NCBI GenBank assembly: GCA_004551485.1
Contig: SBLD01000013.1
Span: 1-64,000 of the forward strand
DNA length: 64,000 bases
DNA from: Billgrantia azerbaijanica
Lineage (GTDB): Bacteria > Pseudomonadota > Gammaproteobacteria > Pseudomonadales > Halomonadaceae
Direction of reading: 5' to 3'
In this document: positions 1 through 12,803 of the stretch, piece by piece
Layout: each line of letters begins with the position of its first letter
How positions within the stretch are numbered: position 1 is the stretch's first letter
Notes under the pieces: generated by a model
The model's database searches: none
The model's input: the letters and a program-made list of their open reading frames with translations, nothing else
What the model was told of the DNA's origin: nothing
Translations under genes and position numbers: made by a program

Positions 1-466
1 GATCGGCGCTGCCTGTCAACCGCGATCTCGGTGATCGCTGAGGTGCATCGAGCCGTGCTCGCCGCCCCTCGGGCTGACCGGCGCCGCCACCGCAGTGGCT
101 GCCGATGGAGCCCTCAGCGGGCCCCGTCATCAGTGGCGGACATTCTAGCGATTCCACTGCGCCTGTCAACCTGGAATCTTTCGAAGCCTCCGAAAAACTC
201 CAGCGGAAACAAGCCCTTCCGCCACTCACCACCGCCCGCGACGTGTGCCCGTCGCCAGCAGCGGATGCGTACTTTACGGCCTCGCCGCGGCTCGCGCAAG
301 GCCTCTGGCAAAAAACTTTCAGGCCGACGCTCGCTGCAATGCAGTGAGTCAATCCACAGGCGGACAGGCAAGCAACCCCCTGTGGGTAAATGGGCGCCGG
401 CCGGAGACGACAGCGCCCGCTCGAGGCGGGCGCTTTGCAGGCTATTGCTGAATGACTTGCAGCGAC
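1..466 (-). promoter_or_regulatory. Tandem rRNA-type promoters directed out of the window
   Basis: No convincing gene is visible in this 466-base stretch. On the minus strand there is a near-consensus sigma-70 promoter: -35 TTGACA at 169-164 and -10 TAGAAT at 147-142, spaced by 16 bases and followed by a GC-rich discriminator. A second TTGACA sits at 19-14, so its -10 would lie just outside the window. Two strong tandem promoters about 150 bases apart, facing away from pssA, are typical of rRNA operons. That a 16S gene lies to the left is inference. Confidence 0.6.
412..434 (-). terminator. Hairpin downstream of pssA
   Basis: Perfect 9-bp stem (412-420 with 426-434) and a 5-base loop, starting 33 bases past the pssA stop. 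There is no strong U-tract on the minus side, so it may terminate weakly or only protect the 3' end. Confidence 0.4.
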
Positions 467-1342
467 TCAACTGGTTGGCGCCCGCCTCAGCTTGCGCATC
501 ACGGCCATCACCGGCCCGGACGCGACATAGGTGCCGAACAGCGCCAGCAGCATCACCGAGGGCTCCACGGAGATCACCACGAAGGCGAGCACGATGGCCA
601 GCAGGACGACGAAGGGGACCGGCCCCTTGAGGTCGATGTCCTTGAAGCTGTAGTAGCGGATATTGCTGACCATCAGCACGCCGGCAGCCCCAACGAGGAA
701 CAGCATCAGCAGCTTGAAGCCCAGCGCCTGGGCGTCGAAGCTGTGGAAGGTCCAGACGCTGGCGGCCACCAGCGCCGCCGCGGAGGGGCTCGGCAGACCG
801 ATGAACCACTTCTTGTCGACGCTGCCGAGCTGCACGTTGAAGCGCGCCAGGCGCAGCGCCGCGCAGGCCACATAGAGAAAGGCCACCACCCAGCCGGTCT
901 TGCCGATATCCTGGAGAATCCAGGTGAACGCCACCAGCGCCGGCGCCACGCCGAAGGAGAGCATGTCCGAGAGGCTGTCGTATTCGGCACCGAAGGCGCT
1001 CTGGGTGTTGGTCAGGCGTGCCACGCGACCATCCAGGCCGTCGAGCACCATGGCAATGAAGATCGCCACCGAGGCCGCCGTGAAGTCGCCGTTGATGCCC
1101 GCCACCACGGCAAAGAAACCGGCGAAGAGTGCCGAGGTGGTAAAGAGGTTGGGCAGCAGAAAGATGCCCTTGCGCCGCACCTTCTTGCCATCCTCGATGG
1201 ATTCTTCGACCACTTCCGTTTCACGAACGAAGGCCGTCGCCAGATCCTCCTCCGCGGGCGGTGCGGATTCCCGCTCCGCCCTGCCGGGCTCGTCACCTTG
1301 CCCATGGGTGTCACGCTCGGTGTTGCGAGGATCCTGACTCAT
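467..1342 (-). CDS. pssA: CDP-diacylglycerol-serine O-phosphatidyltransferase
   Basis: Makes phosphatidylserine from CDP-diacylglycerol and serine in the inner membrane, the committed step to phosphatidylethanolamine. The 291-aa product has a hydrophilic, acidic N-terminal extension of about 55 residues followed by multiple membrane segments. The CDP-alcohol phosphatidyltransferase signature is complete: D101, D104-G105, A108-R109, G118, D122 and D126. It belongs to the integral-membrane type II family, not the E. coli PssA type. It lies downstream of ilvC on the same strand, separated by a strong hairpin, as in many gammaproteobacteria. Confidence 0.93.
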   Translation of the reverse strand: MSQDPRNTERDTHGQGDEPGRAERESAPPAEEDLATAFVRETEVVEESIEDGKKVRRKGIFLLPNLFTTSALFAGFFAVVAGINGDFTAASVAIFIAMVLDGLDGRVARLTNTQSAFGAEYDSLSDMLSFGVAPALVAFTWILQDIGKTGWVVAFLYVACAALRLARFNVQLGSVDKKWFIGLPSPSAAALVAASVWTFHSFDAQALGFKLLMLFLVGAAGVLMVSNIRYYSFKDIDLKGPVPFVVLLAIVLAFVVISVEPSVMLLALFGTYVASGPVMAVMRKLRRAPTS

Positions 1343-1449
1343 GCGTCTCGTCCGTTGCCAGAAGGGAATGAATGTCGCACTACTGCCGCCATTCTACACG
1401 CTGCCCCCGAGGCGAAAAGCGCGCCTCTCCCGACACCGTTCCATACGAC

Positions 1450-1485
1450 AGCGCCAGGGGTGCGGACACCCGCACCCCTGGCGCT
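1450..1485 (-). terminator. Perfect hairpin between ilvC and pssA
   Basis: A 16-bp perfect stem (1450-1465 with 1470-1485) and a 4-base loop lie 19 bases after the ilvC stop. No U-run follows on the minus strand, so it could be an RNA 3'-end stabiliser or partial terminator between ilvC and pssA. Confidence 0.6.
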
Positions 1486-1503
1486 CCAGACCTCCGGCAG
1501 GAC

Positions 1504-3582
<2,079 letters not shown>

Positions 3583-3594
3583 GTCTCCCGGGAA

Positions 3595-3622
3595 CGAAAA
3601 AAGCCGCCCCGAAAGGCGGCTT
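3595..3622 (-). terminator. Rho-independent terminator of ilvIH
   Basis: Stem 3601-3608 with 3615-3622 (8 bp), followed on the minus strand by six T. It lies 23 bases past the ilvH stop and between the convergent ilvY and ilvH genes. Confidence 0.85.
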
Positions 3623-3644
3623 GCGACGCTTCGACAGGGCGCCA

Positions 3645-4136
3645 TCAGAGGCTCAGGACTTTGTCCCCGCGGGCAATGCCCGACACCCCGGTGCGCGCCA
3701 CCTCGAGGATCCCCACCGGTGCCATGGCCTGCAGGAAGGCATCGAGCTTGCCGGCATCGCCGGTGATCTGCACCGTGTAGAGGCTCGGCGAGACATCGAC
3801 GATCTGCGCGCGGAAGATGTCCACCGTGCGCTTCACCTCGTCGCGGGCCGCGCCCAGCGCCTTGACCTTGATCAGCATCAGCTCGCGCTCGATGTGGTTG
3901 CCCTCGGTGAGGTCGACGAGCTTGACCACGTCGATCAGCTTGTTGAGGTGCTTGGTGATCTGCTCGATCACCCGGTCGTCGCCCACCGTGGTCACGGTCA
4001 GCCGCGACAGGGTCTCGTCCTCGGTGGGCGCCACGTTCAGCGTCTCGATGTTGAAGTTGCGCTGCGAGAAGAGCCCCACCACGCGTGACAGGGCGCCCGG
4101 TTCGTTTTCCATCAGAATCGAGATGATATGGCGCAT
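3645..4136 (-). CDS. ilvH: Acetolactate synthase small (regulatory) subunit
   Basis: Regulatory subunit that activates the catalytic subunit and confers valine feedback inhibition. The 163-aa protein has an N-terminal ACT domain (about residues 2-75, motif MENEPGALSRVVGLF) and the C-terminal ALS_ss_C domain. Its ATG overlaps the ilvI stop by one base (TGATG), so the subunits are probably translationally coupled. It is the last gene before a strong terminator. Confidence 0.95.
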   Translation of the reverse strand: MRHIISILMENEPGALSRVVGLFSQRNFNIETLNVAPTEDETLSRLTVTTVGDDRVIEQITKHLNKLIDVVKLVDLTEGNHIERELMLIKVKALGAARDEVKRTVDIFRAQIVDVSPSLYTVQITGDAGKLDAFLQAMAPVGILEVARTGVSGIARGDKVLSL

Positions 4137-5860
4137 CAGGTCCGCTCCGTCTTGGAAAGCAGCATGTCACGCATGGAGCCCAGGGGCACCTGCATCGGAT
4201 AGACGTGCTCGCGCGGATCGACGATGACATCCAGGAACACCAGCTCGTCCTTGTCGGCCAGGGTGCGCTCGAGCGCCGGACCCAGCTCCTCCTTGGTCTC
4301 CACCCGCAGCGCGGTGAAGCCGTAGGCCTCGATCAGCTTGGAGAAGTCGGGCAACGACTCCATGTAGGAGTGGGCGTGGCGAGACTTGTAGTTGAGGTCC
4401 TGCCACTGACGCACCATGCCCAGCGAAGCGTTGTTGAGGTTGATGATCTTCACACCGCCACCGAACTGCTTACAGGTGGACAGCTCCTGCATCATCATCT
4501 GGAAGCTTCCCTCGCCGGTGATACAGATCACCTGCTCGTCGGGGAAGTTCTGCTTGATGCCCATGGCCGCCGGGAAGCCGAAGCCCATGGTGCCGAGCCC
4601 GCCCGAGGTGATGAAGCGGTTGGGCTTGTCGAACTTGTAGTACTGGGCGGCGAACATCTGGTGCTGGCCCACGTCGGTGGTCACATAGGCCTCACCGCGC
4701 GTGGCCTCACACAGCGCCTCGATGATCTCCTGCGGCTTGAGCGCCTCGCCGGCCTTGGACGGCTCGTAGAGCTTGCCGCGCCGCTCCTCGCGCCAGGCAT
4801 CGATCTTCTCCCACCACTCGGCGAGCGCCTCGGGATGGGCGATCTCCTGCCCCTGGACGAGACTGATCATCTCGTTGATCACGCTGCCCGCCGGACCGAC
4901 GATGGGCACGTCGGCGCGCACCGTCTTGGAGACGGAGCTCGGGTCGATGTCGACGTGGATGATCTTCGCCGTGGGGCAGAACTTGGAGGTGTTGTTGGTG
5001 ACGCGGTCGTCGAAGCGCGCACCGATGGCGATGATCAGGTCGGCGTGGTGCATGGCCATGTTGGACTCGTAAGAGCCGTGCATGCCCAGCCAGCCGAGGC
5101 ACTGGCGATCGCTCTGCGGGTAGGCACCGATGCCCATCAGCGTGGTGGTGATGGGAAAGCCGAGGCGCTTGACCAAATCGGTGAGCCCTTCGCTGGCCCG
5201 CCCGGTGACCACCCCGCCGCCGGTGTAGAAGACCGGCCGCTTGGCCTTGAGCATCAGCTCCACGGCCTTCTTGATCTGGCCGCTGTGGCCGCGCGCCACC
5301 GGGTTGTAGGAGCGTAGCTTGACCTTCTTCGGATAGACGTATTCGTAGCGCTCGGTGGGGGCGGTCATGTCCTTGGGAATGTCCACCACCACCGGACCGG
5401 GCCGCCCCGTCGCGGCCAGGTAGAAGGCCTTCTTGAGCACCGTAGGGATCTCGGTCGGGTGCTTGATCGAGAAGCTGTGCTTCACGATGGGCCGGGTCAC
5501 GCCGACGATGTCGGTCTCCTGGAAGGCGTCGTCGCCGATCAGGTGACTCATCACCTGGCCGCACAGCACCACCATGGGAATCGAGTCCATGTAGGCGGTG
5601 GCAATGCCGGTGACGGCGTTGGTGGCGCCGGGCCCGGAGGTCACCAGTACCACGCCGGGCTTGCCGGAGGCGCGCGCATAGCCGTCGGCGGCGTGGGTGG
5701 CCGCCTGCTCGTGGCGGACCAGGATGTGCTTGACCTTGTCCTGGCGGAACAGCGCGTCGTAGATGTGCAGCGCCGCGCCACCGGGATAGCCATAGATGTA
5801 TTCGACGCCCTCGTCCTGAAGGAAGCGGGCGATCATGTCTGCGCCGGAAAGCAGTTCCAC
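4136..5860 (-). CDS. ilvI: Acetolactate synthase large (catalytic) subunit
   Basis: Thiamine-diphosphate enzyme condensing two pyruvates, or pyruvate with 2-oxobutyrate, in the first common step of branched-chain amino acid synthesis. All three domains are present: N-terminal ThDP pyrimidine domain with the catalytic Glu in the VRHEQAA stretch, central domain, and C-terminal ThDP-binding domain (GEGSFQ...NLNN). The start is called at GTG 5860: it gives VELLSGADM, aligning with E. coli IlvI (MEMLSGAEM), is preceded by AGGGGAG, and yields exactly 574 aa. An ATG at 5914 would add a non-homologous 18-residue extension. Confidence 0.94.
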   Translation of the reverse strand: MELLSGADMIARFLQDEGVEYIYGYPGGAALHIYDALFRQDKVKHILVRHEQAATHAADGYARASGKPGVVLVTSGPGATNAVTGIATAYMDSIPMVVLCGQVMSHLIGDDAFQETDIVGVTRPIVKHSFSIKHPTEIPTVLKKAFYLAATGRPGPVVVDIPKDMTAPTERYEYVYPKKVKLRSYNPVARGHSGQIKKAVELMLKAKRPVFYTGGGVVTGRASEGLTDLVKRLGFPITTTLMGIGAYPQSDRQCLGWLGMHGSYESNMAMHHADLIIAIGARFDDRVTNNTSKFCPTAKIIHVDIDPSSVSKTVRADVPIVGPAGSVINEMISLVQGQEIAHPEALAEWWEKIDAWREERRGKLYEPSKAGEALKPQEIIEALCEATRGEAYVTTDVGQHQMFAAQYYKFDKPNRFITSGGLGTMGFGFPAAMGIKQNFPDEQVICITGEGSFQMMMQELSTCKQFGGGVKIINLNNASLGMVRQWQDLNYKSRHAHSYMESLPDFSKLIEAYGFTALRVETKEELGPALERTLADKDELVFLDVIVDPREHVYPMQVPLGSMRDMLLSKTERT

Positions 5861-6243
5861 GGATGTTTCTCCCCTGGAGGTCTCGAGTGCGATCCGTGTC
5901 CAAGTCGGGAACACGGGGTCGAGTGCGGCGGTGTGCCGCTGCCGGCCATGCCGGCACCTGATGCCAAACCCTGGCGTTGATAGACCCGGATAGGGCCTGC
6001 ACTCTCATCACGGCAGATCGCCGCGTCGGGGCGTTGGCCGTCATCGGCGGTTGGCCGATGGCGGAAGTCCTTCGGCGGGTAGAGGCCCACTGGCCTACCC
6101 TTCGCGCGGCAGTGGGGGATCGCCCGCTGGTGGCCGCGCCCGCGTATCAGGAAGGCTCAAGATTCCATTAGCGCAGCAAGGGTGTCAACCGCCACGGGCC
6201 ATTCGCTAGACCATGGATGCAGCTTCGGCAAGGTTGCCGGCGC
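5861..6243 (-). promoter_or_regulatory. ilvI: ilvIH leader and probable promoter region
   Basis: No gene seen. On the minus strand TTGACA at 6188-6183 is a good -35, but the matching -10 (AATCTT after 18 bases) is weak. The long leader contains a perfect 7-bp hairpin (5940-5946 with 5950-5956) some 80 bases before the GTG. I found no short ORF with Leu, Ile or Val runs, so a classical attenuator peptide is not supported. Confidence 0.45.
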
Positions 6244-6275
6244 AAAAAAACCCGCCGGCTGGGGAAGTCGACGGG
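6244..6275 (-). terminator. Terminator belonging to the duplicated clpB tail
   Basis: On the minus strand CCCGTCG (6275-6269) pairs with CGGCGGG (6257-6251), with one G-U pair, followed by seven T (6250-6244). The block resembles the terminator after intact clpB (8144-8173) in layout and partly in sequence, suggesting both derive from one ancestral clpB 3' flank. Confidence 0.75.
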
Positions 6276-6329
6276 CAAGGGGTTACAGGACGCAACCTGA
6301 TAATCAGTCTAGTCCGCATTCGCCGCCGC

Positions 6330-6367
6330 GCCCGGCCGTCCACGTAACGACTTGTGAACGGCCGGGC
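6330..6367 (-). other. 10-bp-stem hairpin after the clpB fragment
   Basis: Perfect stem 6330-6339 with 6358-6367, immediately downstream of the fragment's stop codon. Intact clpB has a different perfect hairpin at the equivalent place (8201-8228), so this part of the flank has diverged while the coding tail has not. Confidence 0.6.
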
Positions 6368-6377
6368 ACGGTACGTT

Positions 6378-6483
6378 TCAGGGCGTGCGGAAGACCAGAT
6401 GGCCCTCCTCGGCCTCGACGCGGATGATGTCGCCGGGCGCGAACTTGCCGGCCAGCGGGGTCTCGATGCGGGCCTGGAGCTGG
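6378..6483 (-). pseudogene. clpB: Truncated duplicate of the clpB 3' end
   Basis: Reads in frame as a ClpB C-terminus (...[15 protein letters not shown], then [16 protein letters not shown] and stop). Bases 6387-6456 match intact clpB 8240-8309 with one mismatch in 70 by my count. The fragment then lacks 15 bases present in clpB, between two copies of GGCCAGC, consistent with slippage. Similarity fades near 6483. There is no start, and the rest of ClpB is absent, so it is a remnant. It and intact clpB lie on either side of the sugar-porter gene in the same orientation. Confidence 0.85.
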
Positions 6484-6689
6484 AGCCACCCGGCGACCGA
6501 GCCTCGATCCGGCGATTGCACAAGGCGAGTGCCGGGCAACCCCACTTTCCCGCGACGAAAGTCTATACCCCTCGACTCGCGTCATCCCGATGTGTCTGCT
6601 TCAATGGCGAAGGTGACACGATTCACCAGCCGGCCATTGATGATTTTCTGAACCGGATACCGCAATGAGGCATATCCTCGGCCAGCTAG

Positions 6690-6701
6690 TGAATCGATTC
6701 A
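6690..6701. promoter_or_regulatory. Palindromic operator upstream of the sugar porter
   Basis: TGAATCGATTCA is a perfect 12-base palindrome with a central CG, 49 bases before the transporter ATG. Central-CG palindromes of this kind are common LacI-family operators. No LacI-type gene is in the window, so the regulator would be encoded elsewhere. Confidence 0.4.
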
Positions 6702-6750
6702 TCTCAACGTCACAACAAAGCCAATAACATCTCACCGGAGGAGACGCACC

Positions 6751-8130
6751 ATGTCTCGCATCGTGCAATGGTCCATCACCGTGGCCCTGGCCGGCTTTTT
6801 GTTCGGCTTCGACACCGCGGTCATCTCGGGCGCCGACAAACCCATCCAGACGCTCTGGGGGCTGAGCGACCTCCAGCATGGCCTGCTGATCATGTCCATG
6901 GCCCTCTGGGGCACCGTGCTTGGCGCCATCACCGGCAACTGGCCGACCGACCGGCTCGGCCGACGCGCCACCCTGCTGCTGATCGGCATTCTCTATCTGG
7001 TTTCCGCCGTCGGCTCGGCTGTGGTCTCGGATCCGGTGCTGTTCGCCTTCTTCCGTCTGATCGGCGGCATCGGGGTCGGGATTTCCTCGGTCGCCGCACC
7101 GACCTACATCTCCGAGATCGCGCCTGCTCGCCAACGCGGCTTCCTGGTGGCCATGTACCAGTTCAACATCGTGTTCGGCATCCTGATGGCGTTCGTCTCC
7201 AACTACGTCATCAACAGCGTCGTCCACGGCGACGACGCCTGGCGCTGGATGCTGGGCATAGAAGCCATTCCCGCACTGCTCTACACCCTGATGATCACCC
7301 GAGTGCCACGCAGCCCGCGCTGGCTGATCCTCAAGCGCGGTGACGTCGAGGAAGCCTCCCGGGTACTGCGGATGATCGAGCCGGATGCCGACGTGGATGC
7401 CGAGATCGCCAGTATCCGCGCCGCGGAAAACGAGGAGCAAAGCGCCCATGCCCGATTCTTCTCGAGGCGCTATCGCCTGCCGATCCTTCTGGCCTTCCTG
7501 ATCGCGTTCTTCAACCAGCTCTCGGGCATCAACTTCATCATCTACTATGCGCCGCGGGTGCTGGAGGCCGCTGAACTCGGTAGCCAGGCCGCGCTGCTGT
7601 CCACTGTCGGCATCGGACTCGTCAATCTGATGTTCACCATGCTCGGCATGTCGCTGATCGACAAGTTCGGCCGTCGCACCCTGCTGTTCATCGGCTCCGC
7701 CGGCTACCTGGTCTCGCTGGTACTGATCTCCCGCGCCTTCTTCGCCAACGCTCTGGGGGGTATCGAGGTGCCGTTGCTGCTGGGCCTGTTCATTGCGGCC
7801 CATGCGATCAGCCAGGGGGCGGTGATCTGGGTGTTCATCGCCGAGGTGTTCCCCAACCATGTCCGCGCCCGCGGCCAATCCTTCGGGGCATCGATCCATT
7901 GGATCTTCGCCGCCCTCATCACCCTGCTGATGCCCTGGGTGCTGGGCACCTTCAGTGGAGGCCCGGTGTTCGCCTTCTTCGCGGTGATGATGCTCCTGCA
8001 GCTGGTCTTCGTGATGTTCCTGATGCCCGAGACCAGAAATGTCTCCCTCGAAGACCTGCAGAAGCACCTGGTGGGGGAGACTGTCGGCATGCGCCGCGTG
8101 CACCTGTCGAAGGCCCGCGCCAAGGCCTGA
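6751..8130 (+). CDS. MFS sugar porter
   Basis: Probable inner-membrane sugar/H+ symporter of the sugar-porter family. The 459-aa protein has 12 predicted membrane segments and the family signatures in order: GFDTAVISGA near the N-terminus, DRLGRR, PTYISEIAPARQRG, QLSGINFIIYYAP, DKFGRR, and a closing PETRN. The start has a strong GGAGGAG 7 bases upstream. The substrate cannot be read from sequence. It stands alone on the plus strand between a clpB fragment and intact clpB, suggesting it is an insertion. Confidence 0.88.
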   Translation: MSRIVQWSITVALAGFLFGFDTAVISGADKPIQTLWGLSDLQHGLLIMSMALWGTVLGAITGNWPTDRLGRRATLLLIGILYLVSAVGSAVVSDPVLFAFFRLIGGIGVGISSVAAPTYISEIAPARQRGFLVAMYQFNIVFGILMAFVSNYVINSVVHGDDAWRWMLGIEAIPALLYTLMITRVPRSPRWLILKRGDVEEASRVLRMIEPDADVDAEIASIRAAENEEQSAHARFFSRRYRLPILLAFLIAFFNQLSGINFIIYYAPRVLEAAELGSQAALLSTVGIGLVNLMFTMLGMSLIDKFGRRTLLFIGSAGYLVSLVLISRAFFANALGGIEVPLLLGLFIAAHAISQGAVIWVFIAEVFPNHVRARGQSFGASIHWIFAALITLLMPWVLGTFSGGPVFAFFAVMMLLQLVFVMFLMPETRNVSLEDLQKHLVGETVGMRRVHLSKARAKA

Positions 8131-8143
8131 CCGCCCTGACACG

Positions 8144-8173
8144 AAAAGCCCGCCTGGGGCGATTCCGGCGGGC
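8144..8173 (-). terminator. clpB terminator
   Basis: On the minus strand GCCCGCC (8173-8167) pairs with GGCGGGC (8154-8148), then TTTT. It lies 60 bases past the clpB stop. It may also limit read-through from the convergent sugar-porter gene. Confidence 0.7.
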
Positions 8174-8200
8174 AGGGACGACGCAACGCCCGGCAGATGA

Positions 8201-8228
8201 CCGCCCGCGCCCTTCACGGCGCGGGCGG
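8201..8228 (-). other. 11-bp-stem hairpin after clpB
   Basis: Perfect stem 8201-8211 with 8218-8228, six-base loop, five bases beyond the clpB stop. It has no U-tract of its own and probably protects the mRNA 3' end ahead of the terminator at 8144-8173. Confidence 0.6.
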
Positions 8229-8233
8229 CTGCC

Positions 8234-10834
<2,601 letters not shown>

Positions 10835-10906
10835 CAATCCTTCCTCCATCGGGGTAGCGGCGCGGTCGGACGCGCTGCGTTGCCCTGTCAAGTCGCGTTG
10901 ACAATT

Positions 10907-10935
10907 CAATGGAGTCAAGGTGGGCCGCTTTCAAG
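10907..10935 (-). promoter_or_regulatory. clpB: Sigma-32-like heat-shock promoter of clpB
   Basis: On the minus strand CTTGAAA (10935-10929) is followed after 14 bases by CTCCATTG (10914-10907). This is close to the sigma-32 consensus CTTGAAA/CCCCATNT with normal spacing. It lies in the short pgeF-clpB spacer, about 70 bases before the clpB start. Confidence 0.7.
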
Positions 10936-10973
10936 GCTTCTGCCAGGGAAAGCGCCACCCAGCTTGATGCAAA

Positions 10974-11729
10974 TCAACGAAGCCAGATCACGCTGGCCAT
11001 CCGCCCCGTCCGGCCATCGTCGCGGCGGTGGGAGTAGAAACGTGACTCGCAGGCGGTGCAGAAGTGGCCGCCGCTGATGTGCGCCATGCCGAGGTGCTCG
11101 AGACGCAGGCGTGCCAGCTTGTAGAGGTCGCCCATGAAGTGGCCCAGTCGGTAGGGGCTGGGATCGAAGGCGGTAGCCGCCTCGGGGTGCACGCCGACAA
11201 AGGCCTGCTGCACCTCCGGTCCCACTTCGAACTGGGCGTTGGAGATGGCCGGCCCCAGCCACGCCATGAGCCGCTCCGGCGGCGCGCCGAGCGCCGCCAC
11301 CGTGGCCTCCAGCACGCCGCCAGCCAGGCCGCGCCACCCGGCATGGGCGATGCCCACGCGCGTCCCCTCGCGATCGCAGAAGAACACCGGCAGGCAGTCG
11401 GCAGTGAGCACCACGCAGGCGTGACCGGTATCGAAGGCCACGGAGGCATCGGCCTCGGGCACGCCGTCGGCGCGGGTCGCCTGCACCCGCGCGCCGTGCA
11501 CTTGGTCGAGCCACAGCAGGGGACGCTCGTCGCCCACCTCGTGGCCGAGCAGGCGACGGCACAGCGCCACATGGGCCGGATTGTCGCCCACCCCGTCGGC
11601 GGGGTTGAAGCAGGCGAACTCCTCCTGGCTGGGCCCGGTCTCGCGGGTGGTGACGAAGGCCCCCACGCGTTCCGGCGCCGGCCAGTCGGGAGTGATGAGG
11701 GTGGGCTTGAGGTGGGGCGCATCGCTCAT
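10974..11729 (-). CDS. pgeF: Peptidoglycan editing factor PgeF (YfiH family)
   Basis: Cytoplasmic enzyme of the DUF152/multicopper-laccase-like family; in E. coli YfiH prevents misincorporation of L-Ser in muropeptide precursors, and related proteins act on purine nucleosides. The 251-aa protein carries the zinc-site motifs: LDQVHG near 78, TADCLPVFF near 110 and HAGWRG near 130. Its ATG overlaps the rluD stop by 4 bases (ATGA), the usual rluD-pgeF arrangement. Confidence 0.92.
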   Translation of the reverse strand: MSDAPHLKPTLITPDWPAPERVGAFVTTRETGPSQEEFACFNPADGVGDNPAHVALCRRLLGHEVGDERPLLWLDQVHGARVQATRADGVPEADASVAFDTGHACVVLTADCLPVFFCDREGTRVGIAHAGWRGLAGGVLEATVAALGAPPERLMAWLGPAISNAQFEVGPEVQQAFVGVHPEAATAFDPSPYRLGHFMGDLYKLARLRLEHLGMAHISGGHFCTACESRFYSHRRDDGRTGRMASVIWLR

Positions 11730-12685
11730 GTCATCGTCTCGGCATCATCGCGAAGAGCATCGATCAGCAGCAGCAGATCGTCGGGCAGGGGAGCACGGAA
11801 GGTCAGGTGCTCACCGCTCACGGGGTGATCAAAGGCCAGCTTGCGGGCGTGCAGCGCCTGGCGCGGGAAGTCGCGCAGCAGCCCCTTGAGGGTCTCCGAG
11901 GCGCCGGCCGGCAGCTTGAGGCGCCCTCCGTAGACCGGGTCGCCCACCAGCGGGAAGCGCTGATGCGCCATGTGCACGCGGATCTGGTGGGTGCGCCCCG
12001 TTTCCAGCCGGCAGCGCACCCGGGTGTGGCCGCGGAAGCGCTCCACCACACGGTAGTGCGTCACCGCCGGCTTGCCGGTCACGTGCACCGCCTGGCGCTT
12101 GCGGTCGCGGGGGTGGCGACCGATGGGGGCGTCCACCGTGCCGCCGGCGGTCATCACGCCGGTGACCACGGCGTCGTACTCCCGCGAGACGCTGCGCGCC
12201 TGAAGCTGCTCCACCAGGGCGGTCTGGGCAGCGAGCGTCTTGGCCACCACCATCAGCCCGGTGGTGTCCTTGTCCAGGCGGTGCACGATGCCGGCACGCG
12301 GCACGGCGGTGAGCGCCGGGCAGTGGTGCAGCAGCGCATTGAGCAGGGTGCCGTCGGGATTGCCGGCGGCCGGGTGCACCACCAGCCCCGCCGGTTTGTC
12401 GAGGACCAGCACCGCCTCGTCCTCGAACACCACCGCCAAGGGGATCGCCTCGGGGTCGAAGCGGGCCTCCTCCTCGAGCTCCGCCACCAGATGCAGCCAC
12501 TCGCCGCCGACCACCTTCTCCTTGGGCTTGCCGGGCCGACCGTCCACGGTCAGGGCGCCGGCCTTGATCCAACCCTTGAGGCGCTCGCGGGAGTGATCGG
12601 CGAAGAGCTCGGCCGCGGCCTGGTCCAGGCGGCTGCCCGCCAGGGCATCGGGCACGCGGTGCTGGGCTTCCAGTGTCTGGGGCAT
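11726..12685 (-). CDS. rluD: 23S rRNA pseudouridine synthase RluD
   Basis: Forms pseudouridines in helix 69 of 23S rRNA (E. coli positions 1911, 1915, 1917), important for ribosome assembly. The 319-aa protein has an N-terminal S4 RNA-binding domain (about 17-75) and the RluA-type catalytic domain; the catalytic Asp is D138 in HRLDKDTTG. Start 12685 gives MPQTLEAQ and the best fit to RluD. A GTG at 12727 would add 14 residues and has no better ribosome binding site. Divergent from bamD, as is common. Confidence 0.92.
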   Translation of the reverse strand: MPQTLEAQHRVPDALAGSRLDQAAAELFADHSRERLKGWIKAGALTVDGRPGKPKEKVVGGEWLHLVAELEEEARFDPEAIPLAVVFEDEAVLVLDKPAGLVVHPAAGNPDGTLLNALLHHCPALTAVPRAGIVHRLDKDTTGLMVVAKTLAAQTALVEQLQARSVSREYDAVVTGVMTAGGTVDAPIGRHPRDRKRQAVHVTGKPAVTHYRVVERFRGHTRVRCRLETGRTHQIRVHMAHQRFPLVGDPVYGGRLKLPAGASETLKGLLRDFPRQALHARKLAFDHPVSGEHLTFRAPLPDDLLLLIDALRDDAETMT

Positions 12686-12803
12686 AGCGGGGTATCGTCG
12701 CGGGGCACCCGAGGACTGCGTTTTCACGCCGGGTGCTTTATAGTGGATGAGTTCCGGCCGATTCTAGCACGGCCGACACGGGATGTTTGACACGAGGATC
12801 ACG

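Noticed and set aside
31-630. Protein gene at the left edge
   Set aside because: Frames here have Arg/Ser/Pro-rich shadow composition, overlap pssA, and cover a strong promoter region.
5861-6180. Leader peptide attenuator before ilvI
   Set aside because: No short frame with clustered Leu, Ile or Val codons and no terminator/antiterminator pair was found; only a simple 7-bp hairpin.
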